Assembly: GCF_006385795.1 (NCBI RefSeq)
Contig: NZ_VFSS01000002.1
Coordinates: forward strand, 1-64,000
DNA length: 64,000 nt
Direction of reading: 5' to 3'
Source of the DNA: [Mycoplasma] falconis
GTDB taxonomy: Bacteria > Bacillota_I > Bacilli_A > Mycoplasmatales > Metamycoplasmataceae
A model generated the notes under the pieces. It was given only the letters and a program-made list of their open reading frames with translations, ran no database searches and was not told where the DNA came from. The position numbers were made by a program, and so were the translations under genes. Shown in pieces: positions 1-11,967 of the stretch; position 1 is the stretch's first letter; each line of letters opens with the position of its first letter.

Positions 1-64
1 AATTTATGAAATCTTCATAAAGAATCAAAATCTCTAATCATTCTTCTTGTTTTAATTGCTTCAT
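1..64 (-). CDS. N-terminus of an unidentified protein, cut by window edge
   Basis: An ATG on the minus strand is preceded by a good ribosome binding site (AGGAG, 5 nt upstream) and opens a frame of 21 codons that runs off the window. The visible peptide starts MKQLKQEEW, with Trp coded by TGA. Too little is visible to name a family. It lies downstream of gyrA on the same strand but is separated from it by two hairpins, so it may be transcribed separately or by read-through. Confidence 0.5.
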
Positions 65-82
65 AATTACTCCTTAATATAT

Positions 83-110
83 AAAAAGTGAACACATATA
101 TGTGTCCACT
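83..110 (-). terminator. Hairpin followed by T-run just before the next gene
   Basis: On the minus strand the arms AGTGgACACATA and TATGTGTtCACT form a stem with one mismatch and are followed directly by TTTTT. It lies about 20 nt before the ATG of the truncated gene. It could be a second terminator for gyrA or an attenuator for the next gene. Confidence 0.55.
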
Positions 111-138
111 AATTTTGTCCTAGTTTATTTGTCTTGTT

Positions 139-172
139 TTAAAAACACCAAAACTGCAGTTTTGATGTTTTT
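139..172 (-). terminator. gyrA terminator hairpin
   Basis: A long inverted repeat (arms CAAAACTG/CAGTTTTG, extended outwards by AAAAACA/TGTTTTT across one mismatch) sits 4 nt past the gyrA stop. The T-run is part of the 3' arm on the minus strand. Confidence 0.7.
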
Positions 173-175
173 AAA

Positions 176-2899
176 TTATTCTTCGTCTTCAATTACTTCG
201 TCATCAACATGAATATTGTCTAATTCTTGGGTAACTTCTAATTGTTCATTTTCAGTTAAAGTTCGATCTAAATTTTCTTCACTTTGATCAACAATTTTAG
301 CTACGGCGACAATATGTGATTTTCTGTTTTTTAAATTAACAAGTTTAACACCTTTAGAATTTCTTGCCACCACAGAAACATCGTTTAGAGAAAATCTAAT
401 TGAAACTCCATCAGAAGTCATAATAATCATATCTTCATTACCATGAACAGTAGCGGCATAAATAAGCTCGCCAGCTTTATCACCGTTTAAAGCAATAACC
501 CCTTTAGAATTACGTCTAGTTTTTCTAAAAGTTTCAGCAAGAGTAATTTTACCGAATCCTTCTGAGCCTAAACTAAAGACATATTTACCATCTTTTGAAG
601 AAGAAACTGAAACAACATAAGCCCCATCTGAAAGTTTAATTCCATTAACTCCTCTGGCTATACGGCTAATTGGTCTTACTTCACTAATATCAAATCTATT
701 GACATAATTATTTGAAGCAGCAATAAATATTTCGTCATTATCGTTTGCTACCTGAGCATCAATTAATTGATCTCCTTCATTTAAAGAAAGAGCTACTTTA
801 CCATTTCGATTAATTCTTTCATATTCTGAAAGATAAGTTTTTTTGATAATTCCTTGTTTTGAAACTGTAACAAGGAATTGTTCGCCTTCATAATTATCAA
901 CAGAAATGATTTTGACAATTTTCTCATCTTTTTCGATAGCAGGAATAACGTTAATAATTGGTGTTCCTTTAGAAATTTTAGTTCCAACGGGAACTTCGTG
1001 TCCTCTTAAACGATATACCCTAGCAGAATTAGTAAAAATTAATAAATCGGTATGGGTATTGGTTACGATAATGTCTTGAATATCGTCATCTTGATAAGTT
1101 TTAGCAGTTGTAACTCCAACACCTCCTCTTTTTTGTTCACGATATTCTTCTAAGTCTAAACGTTTAATATAGTTATTAGTTGTAAAAGTAACAACAATAT
1201 CTTTTTGCGGAATTAAATCTTCATTATTAATATCTGACATTTCGTCTCAATTAATTTCGCTACGACGTTTATCGCCGTATGCTTGTTTGATTTCTTGTAA
1301 TTCTTTAATGATTAATTCAACTAATAATTCATGACTAGCAAGAATTGCTTTATATTCATCAATTCTTGCGTGAACTTGTTTAAGTTCTTCGTTCATTTTT
1401 TCGATTGCTAGACCGGTTAATCTACCTAATCTCATATCAACAATCGCTTTAGCCTGAATTTCTGATAAATTAAATTCAGCTGATAAACGGCTTTGAGCTT
1501 CGACATCAGTTTTAGAGGTTTTAATAATTTCTACTACACGGTCGATATTTTCAACACAGATTTTTAATCCTTCTAAAATGTGTGCTCTAGCTAGATCTTT
1601 TTCTAAATCAAATTGTAATCTTCTAGTAGTTACATCAATTTGATGTTCTAAATAAACTTCTAAAGCTTGTTTTAAATTTAAAAGTCTTGGTTCACCTTTA
1701 ACAAGGGCGATCATGTTAAATGAGAAATTAGTTTGTAATCTAGTTAATTTAAATAATTTGTTTAAAACAACTTCGGGTACGTAAGTTTTTTTGATGTCGA
1801 TAACCATTCTGATACCATCACGGTTAGATTCATCTCTAAAATCATGAATACCTTCAATTTTTTTATCTTTAATTAATTCAGCGATTTTTTCCATTATTTC
1901 AGTTTTCTTAACTTCATATGGAATTTCAGTTATCACAATTCTGTTTTTACCACTTTTTAATTCTTGAATATGAGATTTAGCTCTCATAGTAATTGAACCA
2001 CGTCCGGTTTTATAAGCTTCAATTAAACCAGCTTTGTTAAATACGATTGCTCCGGTTGGAAAGTCTGGAGCTAAAACATAGTTCATAAGTTCATCTATAC
2101 TAATTTCTGGGTTTTTAGCTAATTCACAAACCGCGTCAATTACTTCACCTAAATTATGTGGTGGAATATTAGTTGCCATACCAACAGCTATACCACTTGT
2201 TCCTGAAACTAATAAGTTAGGAAACTTAGCAGGTAAAACGATTGGTTCTTTTTCGGTTCCATCATAGTTATCAATAAAATCAACGGTATTCTTTTTAATA
2301 CCATCAACCATAGCACCAGCTACTTTTGACATTCTAGCTTCGGTATAACGCATAGCGGCGGCTTCATCACCATCGATAGAACCAAAGTTACCGTGTCCAT
2401 CAATTAAAGGATAACGAAGTGAAAAATCTTGAGCCATCCGCACCATAGCTTCGTAAACAGAAGAGTCACCATGAGGGTGATACTTACCTAAAACATCACC
2501 GACAATACGGGCTGATTTTTTATGGGGAGCCGTATGGAACATACCAAGTTCGCTCATACCATATAAAATTCTTCTATGAACTGGTTTTAATCCGTCTCTT
2601 GCATCAGGTAAGGCTCTTGATACAATAACACTCATTGCATATTCGATAAATGAGGTTTTCATAACAGAAGCTAAATTAGCAGGTTTTAATCCATCTTTTT
2701 CTGATTCTAAAATTTGACTTTGAACGATATAACCATCTTTTTCTTGTGGAACTTCTTCCTCTTCATCATCTTCGATTACTTTTGTTTCTTCTTCATCTAA
2801 AAAAACTTTTTTAATGGTGTCATCAAATTCGTAATAAATATCATCTTGGTTTGTTTGCTCTTCTAATTCTTTTTTATCTTTTTCGTCTTCAAATTGCAT
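176..2899 (-). CDS. gyrA: DNA gyrase subunit A
   Basis: Breakage-reunion subunit of gyrase (GyrA2GyrB2), which negatively supercoils DNA. The 907-aa frame holds the winged-helix/tower core with the RYTEARMSK motif (catalytic Tyr at about residue 185), the quinolone-resistance region [10 protein letters not shown] (Ser146 and Glu150 match E. coli Ser83 and Asp87), and a C-terminal beta-pinwheel with the GyrA box QKRGGVG at about 589-595. That box identifies gyrase rather than topoisomerase IV. A TGA-coded Trp at residue 551 interrupts the frame at 1241-1246. The N-terminus carries a very acidic extension of about 65 residues before the usual start of the family. The ATG has a GGAG ribosome binding site. 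gyrB lies 12 kb away on the other strand with a similar promoter. Confidence 0.97.
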
Positions 2900-2911
2900 A
2901 ATTACTCCGTA

Positions 2912-2946
2912 AAAATTAGTATATAAGATATACTAATTATAGCAAA
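2912..2946 (-). promoter_or_regulatory. gyrA promoter with overlapping palindrome
   Basis: The minus strand reads TGCTATAATTAGTA: an extended -10 (TG-N-TATAAT, hexamer at 2936-2941). It is overlapped by a perfect 10-bp inverted repeat, ATTAGTATAT / ATATACTAAT, with a 3-nt spacer at 2915-2937. The start of transcription would fall inside the palindrome, so it may act as an operator or in the early leader. Confidence 0.6.
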
Positions 2947-2986
2947 AAACATTTATTTTTTTCTGGCTTAATTTAAGAGCAAAAAT

Positions 2987-3022
2987 TAAAAATATCACCT
3001 TAACAAAAAGGCAATATTTTTA
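2987..3022 (-). terminator. trmB terminator
   Basis: On the minus strand the arms AAAATATTGCC and GGTGATATTTT form a hairpin ending in T residues and overlap the trmB stop codon. Confidence 0.7.
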
Positions 3023-3625
3023 AAATTTAAAGGCAATAAAATTAATGTTTTTACCCATTTTATTAAATTTTTCTTCGTAATCAGTAAACACATTTTCAAT
3101 TGGAAAATCACAATTGTGTAAATCGTTAGTATGATAAATTATTTTAGCTTTAAATTCTTTTAGTTCTTCTAAAGCATATTCGTATAAGCCATCGTTATCA
3201 CTTTTAAAATAAATAATTCCGTCATCAGCTAAAATCTTTTTATAAATAGATAAAAAATCACGATAAACTAATCTTCTTTTAAAATGACGTTTTTTAGGTC
3301 AAGGATCACTAAAAGTCAATCAAATAGTATCAACTTTATTAGCCAAGTATTCTTCTAATTTAATAGCGTCTCCAATAATTACTTTAAAGTTATCTAAATT
3401 TAATTCATCAGCTTTTTTAATTGCACCTAAAGCTGGGGTTGAATATTTTTCTAAACCAATATAATTAATTTGAGGATGTAAACTAGCTAAAGTAGTAATC
3501 ATTCTTCCTTTACCCATACCGATTTCTAAAACAGTATTTTTCTTTGTTTTATAAGGAAAATTTAAAATAGCATATTTTGATTCATTAATAATTCCTAAGG
3601 CGTCTTTATTGTGTCTCAATCTCAT
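3020..3625 (-). CDS. trmB: tRNA (guanine-N7-)-methyltransferase
   Basis: Makes m7G46 in tRNA variable loops using S-adenosylmethionine. The 201-aa frame starts with an RLRHN motif typical of TrmB and has the SAM-binding motif EIGMGKG near residues 36-42, followed by an acidic residue loop (GLEKYS). The C-terminal half continues through TGA-coded Trp codons (including the position of the family's PDPW motif near 3300) to a TAA at 3020-3022. It is divergent from the DUF402 gene, with a -10-like TATAAA upstream. Length is normal for the family. Confidence 0.9.
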
Positions 3626-3752
3626 GGTAATAATGATATATTATTGTGCCTTTTTATAGCAAAATTTGATAACATTATTATGTTTAAAGCTAACCTTGGC
3701 TTTAACCAAGATAAATTAAAAATAAAAATGATAAACATGTCTGGAGAATTAT

Positions 3753-4367
3753 ATGTCTGACTTAAAGCAGAAAGGTAATTTTCAAGATTTATTTAATAAA
3801 AAAAATGCTAAAATCGATGGTAAAAATACCCGTCGTAAACTATTTGAAATTGGTGAAATAACTTCGATACAAGCCTTTAAATATGACGGAACCCTATACC
3901 GTCAATATGAAGGTGCTAAAATTGTTGCTAACCTCGAAGACTTTGTCGTGGTTTTATTAGTTAAAACCAAAGTAATGGAAGAAAAAATTAGTTGGGTAGT
4001 TTCTGACCCTATCTTATTTTTCTTTGCTAAAAATAAGTTTTATAATGCTTCTATAACCTTAAATAAATCGAAAAATAATTACATATATATAAATTTAGCC
4101 AGCCCTTTCTTTATCGATAACGGAATTATAAAATACATTGATTTTGATTTAGATATTAAAAGTTATGTTGACCGTGATTTTAACGTCATCGATTGACAAG
4201 ATTTTAAAAACTCAATTGTTAAATATAAATATTCTTTAAAACTAATTTATCGTTTATATGATGAATTAGATTTCTTATACGAACAACACGATACCAAAAA
4301 CGGCATTTTTTCTTCTCGATTAATTGATGGTTTAGAAAGAATGCTTAAAGAAAGCGGTGATATATAA
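3753..4367 (+). CDS. DUF402 nucleoside tri-/diphosphatase-like protein
   Basis: The 204-aa protein matches the DUF402 (Ntdp) fold: the segment IQAFKYDGTLYRQYEG near the start of the domain, then FYNASITL, YIYINLASPF and the YIDFDLDIK motif near residues 131-139, whose acidic residues are the metal ligands in the family. Staphylococcal relatives hydrolyse nucleoside tri- and diphosphates; the cellular role here is unknown. The frame passes a TGA-coded Trp at about residue 149. It converges on ftsH, and the two genes share one bidirectional hairpin. Confidence 0.8.
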
Positions 4368-4399
4368 AAAGACGAAGCTTAATTAGCCTCGTCTTTTTT
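4364..4399. terminator. Bidirectional terminator shared by the DUF402 gene and ftsH
   Basis: The arms AAAAAGACGA and TCGTCTTTTT form a stem with an A-run on one side and a T-run on the other. The hairpin overlaps the stop codons of both convergent genes, so the end of the ftsH coding region forms part of the terminator. Confidence 0.75.
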
Positions 4400-6553
4400 A
4401 TCATCATCATTATCAATATTATGTTTTTCAAGTTCTTTATCTAGATCATCTTTATATTTATCGTCTGAAATTTTCTTTTCGCCAGCAACTTCATTAAATA
4501 ATTCATTAAAATCTTCTTCTGAATATTCTTTTTGCAATGTTTTTTTAGTTTTAGTAATTGCAGGAGGAAGTTCCATATGTTCAGCAATATAATCAATTTC
4601 TTCAGCAACGATAGTTTCATTAATAATTAAAGCATCTTTAATAAGTTCAAGTAATTGACGGTTTTTAGAAATAATGCCATAAGCATTTTTTTCAGCTGTT
4701 AAAATAATCTTTCTAATTTGTTCATCAATTTCTTGACCTACTTTACTTGAAAATGAAGCATTTTTCATGTAATCTCTACCCAAGAAAGGATTGCCACTAT
4801 CTTCTTCATATTTAATAGGACCTAAATCAGATAAACCTCATTCAGTAACCATTTTTCTAGCAATATTAGTTGCCTTGGCGATATCATCAGAAGCTCCGGT
4901 TGAAACATTATCTTTACCGTAAATAATTGCTTCTGCTACCCGACCGCCCATGAATGAAGTTATCATCGCAATTAGTTCTGATTTTGAACGGTTGTATTTT
5001 TCTTCTTCTGGCATCATTAGGTTATACCCACCAGCTTGACCTCTTGGAATAATCGTAATTTTTTGAACTTTATTTCCGCCAGGCAATTTAATACCAACAA
5101 CAGCGTGTCCAGCTTCATGATAAGCTACGGCAACATTTTCTTTTTCTGAAATAGTACGTGATTTTTTGGCTGGTCCGGCCATAACTCTATCGATGGCTTC
5201 ATCAATTTGATCTAAGGTAATTACATTAGTTCTTTCTCTAACACTTAATAATGAAGCTTCGTTAATTACATTTTCAAGTTGAGCTCCTGAAAAACCAGGA
5301 GTTCTTCTTGCTACTTGCATAAAGTTAATGTTAGGATCAATTCTTTTACCTTTAGCATGAAGTTTTAAAATTGCTTCTCTTTCTTTAACATCAGGTAAAC
5401 CAACGGTAATAGTTCTATCAAAACGTCCAGGACGCATTAAGGCAGGGTCTAAAACGTCAGTACGGTTAGTTGCTGCCATAATAATAATTCCTGAGTTTTC
5501 TTTAATACCATCCATTTCAACTAATAGTTGGTTTAAAGTTTGTTCTCTTTCGTCATTACCGCCACCAATTCCGGCTCCACGTGAACGACCAACAGCATCT
5601 AATTCATCAATAAAGATAATAGCAGGAGCATTTTTTCTAGCTTCAGCAAACATATCTCTAACTCTTTTAGCCCCTAAACCGACGAACATTTCAACAAAGT
5701 TAGAAGCAGAAATAAAGAAGAATGGTACATTAGCTTCTCCGGCGGTCGCTTTTGCCATTAAAGTTTTACCAGTACCAGGAGGACCTCCAAGTAAAATACC
5801 CTTAGGAATTCTAGCTCCAGCAGCTGAGTATTTTTTAGGATTTTTTAGATAATCAACTAATTCAGCAACTTCTTCTTTAACTTCTTCGTTTCCAGCGATA
5901 TCTGAGAATTTTTTATCGGTGTAAATTCTTTGGGCAACAGATTTAGAATTAAATGTACCAGGAATTTGTCCTTCTCTGTTTGCGTACATTCTAAACATGT
6001 AAATAGCACCTAAAATTAAAGTACCAAATAATAATGCAGAAATAGCAGGTTGAATATATGTAGATCATATACCAGGTTGAGGTACTGCTTGTGAATCAAT
6101 TACCCCTTTACCATTAGTCATTGTATTTAAGACTTCTAAATAAGATGTTTGAGCAGCATTAGCAGCTCCAACAGCAGCATTAACAATAGCATCTGGTAAT
6201 TCTCTGTATTGTAATCCGCTGACTTTAATCATAAAAGTATAACTATTGCCAACATATTGATAACCGACAAATGACTGAATTGCACTTTGGCTACCACTTA
6301 CAGTTATAGTAATAACATTGCTATATGGATCATCAACTCATCTAGCTACGTAAAGACCGTCTTGGTGTTCGTATAAACCTTTAGCATTACTTAATAAAAA
6401 GTTAACACTCTTATAATTGGTAGTAGCATTTTGAATTAATTGGATCATTATTAAAATTAAAGTTATTAAGGCAATAACACCAAATAAAATTCCAACTGCC
6501 CCACCAAAACCTAAACGTTTACGTTGTTTGGGTTGTGGTTGTTTGTTTTCCAT
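4379..6553 (-). CDS. ftsH: ATP-dependent zinc metalloprotease FtsH
   Basis: Membrane-anchored AAA+ protease that degrades misfolded membrane and regulatory proteins. The 724-aa protein has a membrane segment at about 17-41, an external domain, a second membrane segment at about 168-188, Walker A GPPGTGKT near 256-264, Walker B IIFIDE near 313-318, the second region of homology with arginine fingers, and the zinc site HEAGH at 479-483. The C-terminus is a long acidic tail. It has its own promoter and a strong ribosome binding site, and follows tilS on the same strand, a gene pair common in Firmicutes and mycoplasmas. Confidence 0.97.
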
Positions 6554-6583
6554 AATTGCTCCTTTCTAAAAGTTGTATAAGTA

Positions 6584-6607
6584 TTAATAAATTATAATAT
6601 TTATTAA
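6584..6607 (-). promoter_or_regulatory. ftsH promoter inside a palindrome
   Basis: The minus strand has a TATAAT -10 (plus 6591-6596) in or beside the 6-nt centre of a perfect 9-bp inverted repeat, TTAATAAAT / ATTTATTAA. The palindrome overlaps the tilS stop codon. AT-rich palindromes arise easily by chance here, so a regulatory role is uncertain. Confidence 0.4.
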
Positions 6608-7530
6608 AAAATAAGTTTGTTTTTAACTTTGTTTAAAAAACATTGATTATTTAATTTATATTTTGCAGTTCTATTATTAGAAAACAAAAACTGTTTAATA
6701 TTTTCTATTTTGTAGCTGCTTAATTTAACATTTTTGAAATTATCATGTATTAATTTGAAAATTAAATTATTAATAAATTCACCTTGATTTTTAATAAAAT
6801 CGCAATCAAATTCATTTTGTTTTCATTGATAATATATTTCTTTTATTGTTGTATTTTTAAAATCATTATTTTTATTTATTTGAAGAAATTCTTCATACAA
6901 ATCATTTTTATCTTTTTCTTCTAATTTGCTAATCTCAAAACGAATTTTATTACGTGTATATTTATTGGTTTGCAAATTAGTATAATCAGTGGCAAATAAC
7001 AACGATTTTTCATTGCATAAATCAATAATTTGGTTTTTATAAATTAAGTCAATAAAAGGTCTTAAAAAAATAAAATTTTCTTCTTTCCTTACTTCTTTAA
7101 TGCCAAAAAATAAAGGGTTTCTTTTCGCTTCTTTTTGCATTAAAGCCGTTTCTAAAAAATCGTCTTTATGATGAGCTAAAACAATATTCTTAAAATTGTA
7201 TTTTTTAGCTACTTGTTTAAAGAAATCATAACGTTTTTCTCTGGCTCAGTTTTCTATATTACCTTGTGGTTTTTGATCTTTTAAATCTAAAATTTCTAGT
7301 CTAATATTATTTTCTAAGCAATAAGACTCAACTAAATTTTGGTCGTATTGACTATCATAGCGAAAATGATAATTAACATGACACACAACAATATTAAAAT
7401 CTTTTAAAAGATCTAAAAGGAAAACTGAATCAGGACCACCGCTAACCGCTAAAATAAAACCTTCGTTTTTATTTAAAAAATAATCTTTATTTAAAACCTT
7501 ATTTTTTAAGTCTTGATAATTATTATTCAT
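6604..7530 (-). CDS. tilS: tRNA(Ile)-lysidine synthase
   Basis: Converts C34 of the CAU-anticodon tRNA-Ile to lysidine with ATP and lysine, so that it reads AUA codons. The 308-aa frame carries the PP-loop motif SGGPDS at residues 30-35 and the N-terminal ATP-pyrophosphatase domain (VCHVNYHFR, then AHHKDD-type segment near 7170). TGA-coded Trp codons interrupt the frame around 7243 and 6823. The C-terminal part is short, as in other mycoplasma TilS proteins. The start overlaps the end of pth by 8 nt, indicating translational coupling. Confidence 0.9.
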
Positions 7531-8074
7531 AAAGTTTTCCGCTATATTTATTCATAACAAATCTAATATCGTTAGAAATAAATGAAATTAAGGCTTCCGA
7601 TGCTACTTCAATAATTCTGTCAATAACTATCGAATCAGCATAACTGAATTTACCTAAAACATAATCAATAACATTACCATCACGACCAATCCCAATTTTT
7701 AAACGTTTAATGTCTTCGCTATGTAATTTAGCAATTATATCTTTCATTCCATTATGACCGCCGGCAGAACCTTTTTGTCTAATAACAGCTTTACCAAGAA
7801 CTACATCTAAATCGTCATAAACGATAATAACATCTTCTAAAGCTACATCGTAATAATTAGTAATCGCTGCAACAAAATCTCCACTTTTATTCATATAAGT
7901 TAATGGTTTAGCTAAAATTACTTCTTTATCCTTATAAAAAACTCCATTAAATTTCTTTTCGGTTAAAGGTGTTTGTAATTTTTCTGCCATTTTATCAATT
8001 ACCATAAAACCAACGTTATGTCTAGTTTTAGCATATTCAACACCGGGGTTGCCTAATCCAACAATTAGTTTCAT
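7523..8074 (-). CDS. pth: Peptidyl-tRNA hydrolase
   Basis: Recycles peptidyl-tRNA released from stalled ribosomes. The 183-aa protein has the family signature GLGNPGVEYAKTRHNVGF (catalytic His at about residue 19), the NKSG segment near 62-65, the YDDLD motif near 91-95 and GSAGGHNG near 107-114. The start is 1 nt past the recD stop; its ribosome binding site, AAGGAG, lies inside the end of recD. It sits in the recD2-pth-tilS-ftsH cluster. Confidence 0.96.
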   Translation of the reverse strand: MKLIVGLGNPGVEYAKTRHNVGFMVIDKMAEKLQTPLTEKKFNGVFYKDKEVILAKPLTYMNKSGDFVAAITNYYDVALEDVIIVYDDLDVVLGKAVIRQKGSAGGHNGMKDIIAKLHSEDIKRLKIGIGRDGNVIDYVLGKFSYADSIVIDRIIEVASEALISFISNDIRFVMNKYSGKLYE

Positions 8075-8075
8075 T

Positions 8076-10331
8076 TTATTCTCCTTGTCATAATAGTTTA
8101 ATATTTGTTATTCTTTTTGAATCATCATCGTTTTGAATGCCATCAATTAAAGCGTTTTTTTCTCCAAAAATAACGCTTAAATGTTTTGCTCTGGTTACGG
8201 CTGTATAAATTAATTTTTTAGAAAGCAGTCTTTTTGCTTCTGAAAATAAAACGGTTAATACAATCGGACATTCACTACCTTGATATTTATGCACACTAGT
8301 ACAATATGCCATATTAGTGTTTTCCACAAAATCTTTACGTGTATAAGTAACTAATTTATCATAGATTTCATATTGAACAGTAATATGTGAAAGCTCTTGT
8401 TCGCCTGTATTTCTTTTATCAATAAAAGTAAAACGAGAGATATATCCAATTTCACCATTAAAGGTTTTAGTTTTAGGATCATTAACTAAATTAATTACTT
8501 TATCACCAATCGCAAAAGTTCTTTCACGGTGTTTAACTACTTCTGCTTGTTCTTTTTGGCGATAATAATTACTTAAAGCAAGGTTAATTTCATCAATTCC
8601 AGTTTCATAGTTATAAATTGGACTTAAAACAGCAATATCTTTTTTGGTATAACCTTTATTTAAAAGTTCTTCTATTTTGTTAATTAAAACTTCTTTTAAA
8701 TCATCTCTAAATGTTGGTTTAAATTGTGATTGTTGACCTTCAAAATTAGGCATTAATCCTTTGTTAATAGAAATAGCATCAACAACAATATCGAAGTTAT
8801 CGGCTTGGCGATATATCTTATCTAGCTCAATTGTTTTAAAAATATTATTTTCAATAAAATCTCTAATTAAATAACCTGGTCCGATGGCTGGGAGTTGATC
8901 TTTATCTCCCACTAAAATAATTTTCTTTAAATATCTTTTGTTAATTCCTTTTAATAAAGCATCAAAAATATCAATACTTACCATCGAAAACTCGTCGATT
9001 ATCAAACATTCACAACTAATTGGATGCCTTTCATTTATATTAAAACGATTATTATCAGGATCTCATTGTAGAAAACTGTGAATAGTTACAGCTTGAATAT
9101 CTTTAATGTTTTTATTATTAATATTAATAGTTGCTCTACCAGTTGGCGTAACAACAACAATATCATCACTGTTATATTTCTTTTGTAACTGTCTTATTAT
9201 TTCATTAGTGATTAAGGTTTTACCAGTTCCAGGTGAGCCGGTAATCAAAACCAAATTATCATTTAAAGCTGAATAAATTGCTTCTTCTTGTTTATCATCG
9301 AAGAAAGATTTCTTTTGATAATCAAACTTATAAATAGGTTTACTTTCTTTAATTAATCTAATGCGATCAACAATACTTTTTTCAATTTCAAAAACATGTT
9401 TGGGAGTTAAATATTCAACATCTTCGTAAAAGTTTAAAATCAATAATTTGTTTTTTATTAAATAGTAACAACCTTGATAAAAATCTTCAGTATTTCTTGG
9501 TATTAAAAGATCTGTCGTTGATATTTCCATTAAACTATCAAAAACTTTCTTAGATGCTATGCGAGTATTACCGCTATCAAAACAATATTTAATTAAAGCA
9601 GAATAAATATGAGCTCCTCATTTAGCTTCTTGATTTTCGTTTTTAAAATTATCGTCGTGAATTTTGTCAATATCGTTTAATCTAACTTCTTTGATGTTTT
9701 CAAAATAAAAACGATAAAAGTCTTCGTGATATTCTTTTAAAAAGTTATCGTAATTATCAAAATTTTTAACTATGTTTTTATACAAACTAGTTGATAAATT
9801 AAGTTTTAAAAAATAAATTTGATCTTTAACAATACTTGGATTAGATTTAAGATAATCAATGGAGATTTCTCAGTTATCTTCACTAATGCCATATTTTTCA
9901 GGATTAATATCTTCTGATAACATCTTAGCTAAAACATCGACACCTAAATCAGAAACTAATCTTTTAGCTTTAGCTTCACCAATACCAGGAAAATTAGCAC
10001 TTTTTAAAAACTTAACAATGTAGTTTAGTTTATAACTATCATCTTCTCCTAGAGGAAAAACATCTATACATGTATAGCTGTTTTTATGTTTACTGTTACG
10101 ATTTCATTTAACTTCTACTTCGTATTTTTTATTATTAAATTCAATTTTTTTATCTAAAAATAAGTTGTTTTTTAGGATTATTGAAATGTTAGAAAATTTA
10201 TTTAAAACAATTGGATTATTAATATCGTTATCAATAACTTTAAAAGATAAAATTACCGTTTCCATATTATTGGGTGAAGCTCACAAAGTGGTTGAAAAAT
10301 TTCCTCTTAGTCGATAAGTTGTTTCTGCCAT
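8076..10331 (-). CDS. recD2: RecD2-type 5'-3' DNA helicase
   Basis: A 751-aa superfamily 1B helicase. The N-terminal half has a helix-hairpin-helix segment (FPGIGEAKAK near 9970-9995), the mark of RecD2 proteins that act without RecBC. The helicase core shows Walker A GSPGTGKT near 365-372, Walker B MIIDEFSMV near 443-451, and a C-terminal UvrD-like segment (SVHKYQGSE, then YTAVTRAK). Trp codons are TGA, including one four codons before the true TAA stop at 8076-8078. It heads the operon with pth, tilS and ftsH and is divergent from serS. Confidence 0.88.
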
Positions 10332-10467
10332 AATATTAAAATTTTACCACAAAGTGATTTTTAGAATTAGAGCGTTAAGGCAATTAAAGATCGTTGCTTT
10401 TATTTAATTAAAATAAATAAAAAATATTAAAATATTACCGGTACTAAATTTAAAAAAGAGGTTAAAC
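10332..10467. promoter_or_regulatory. Divergent intergenic region recD2/serS
   Basis: 136 nt of AT-rich DNA that must carry the divergent promoters. I see an imperfect stem (GGCAA/TTGCT around 10378-10402) and several TATTAA-like -10 candidates, but no T-box specifier structure and no clear start site. serS has an AGAGG ribosome binding site at 10456-10460. Confidence 0.35.
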
Positions 10468-11730
<1,263 letters not shown>

Positions 11731-11757
11731 TAAAATCCTAAATCGGGATTTTTTCTT
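11731..11757 (+). terminator. serS terminator
   Basis: The arms AAATCC and GGGATTT are followed by a T-rich run, directly after the serS stop. Confidence 0.65.
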
Positions 11758-11823
11758 TATTAAAAATTTAAATTAACTTAATTTAAGTCATTTTTTAGCT
11801 TTTTTATTTATAAAAAACTTTTA

Positions 11824-11832
11824 TGTTATAAT
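11824..11832 (+). promoter_or_regulatory. Promoter of the infC operon
   Basis: An extended -10, TG-T-TATAAT, with the hexamer at 11827-11832. No clear -35 is visible. It lies about 135 nt before the infC start, leaving room for a long structured leader. Confidence 0.65.
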
Positions 11833-11838
11833 GTTAAT

Positions 11839-11967
11839 GCTTTTATTAGCAAAAAGAAGATTCATTTCTCACCTAAGTGATTTTTTGCTGGGTTGCTACA
11901 ATAAAGATTATTTTGTAGTTTTTGGGAAGTGGATTGTCCACTTTTTATTTTATTTAAGGAGGAAGTT
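11839..11967 (+). promoter_or_regulatory. infC-rpmI-rplT leader with attenuator-like terminator
   Basis: The leader has a stem CTACAA/TTGTAG (11896-11918), then a compact hairpin AGTGGA-TTG-TCCACT (11928-11942) followed directly by a T-run, which is the form of an intrinsic terminator upstream of the operon. A strong ribosome binding site (AAGGAGG, 11956-11962) follows. In other Firmicutes the same operon is repressed by L20 acting on its leader. That the same control works here is inference. Confidence 0.6.

Noticed and set aside
1241..1246. Apparent stop codon splitting gyrA, and similar breaks in most long genes
   Set aside because: All are TGA at positions where relatives have Trp or a neutral residue. 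Reading TGA as Trp restores single full-length genes, so these are not pseudogenes or frameshifts.
8088..8090. TGA as the end of recD2
   Set aside because: TGA is Trp here; the frame continues four codons to TAA at 8076-8078, which also fits the 1-nt gap to pth.
10332..10467. T-box riboswitch before serS
   Set aside because: No conserved T-box bulge sequence, specifier loop or terminator/antiterminator pair is visible in the 136-nt gap.
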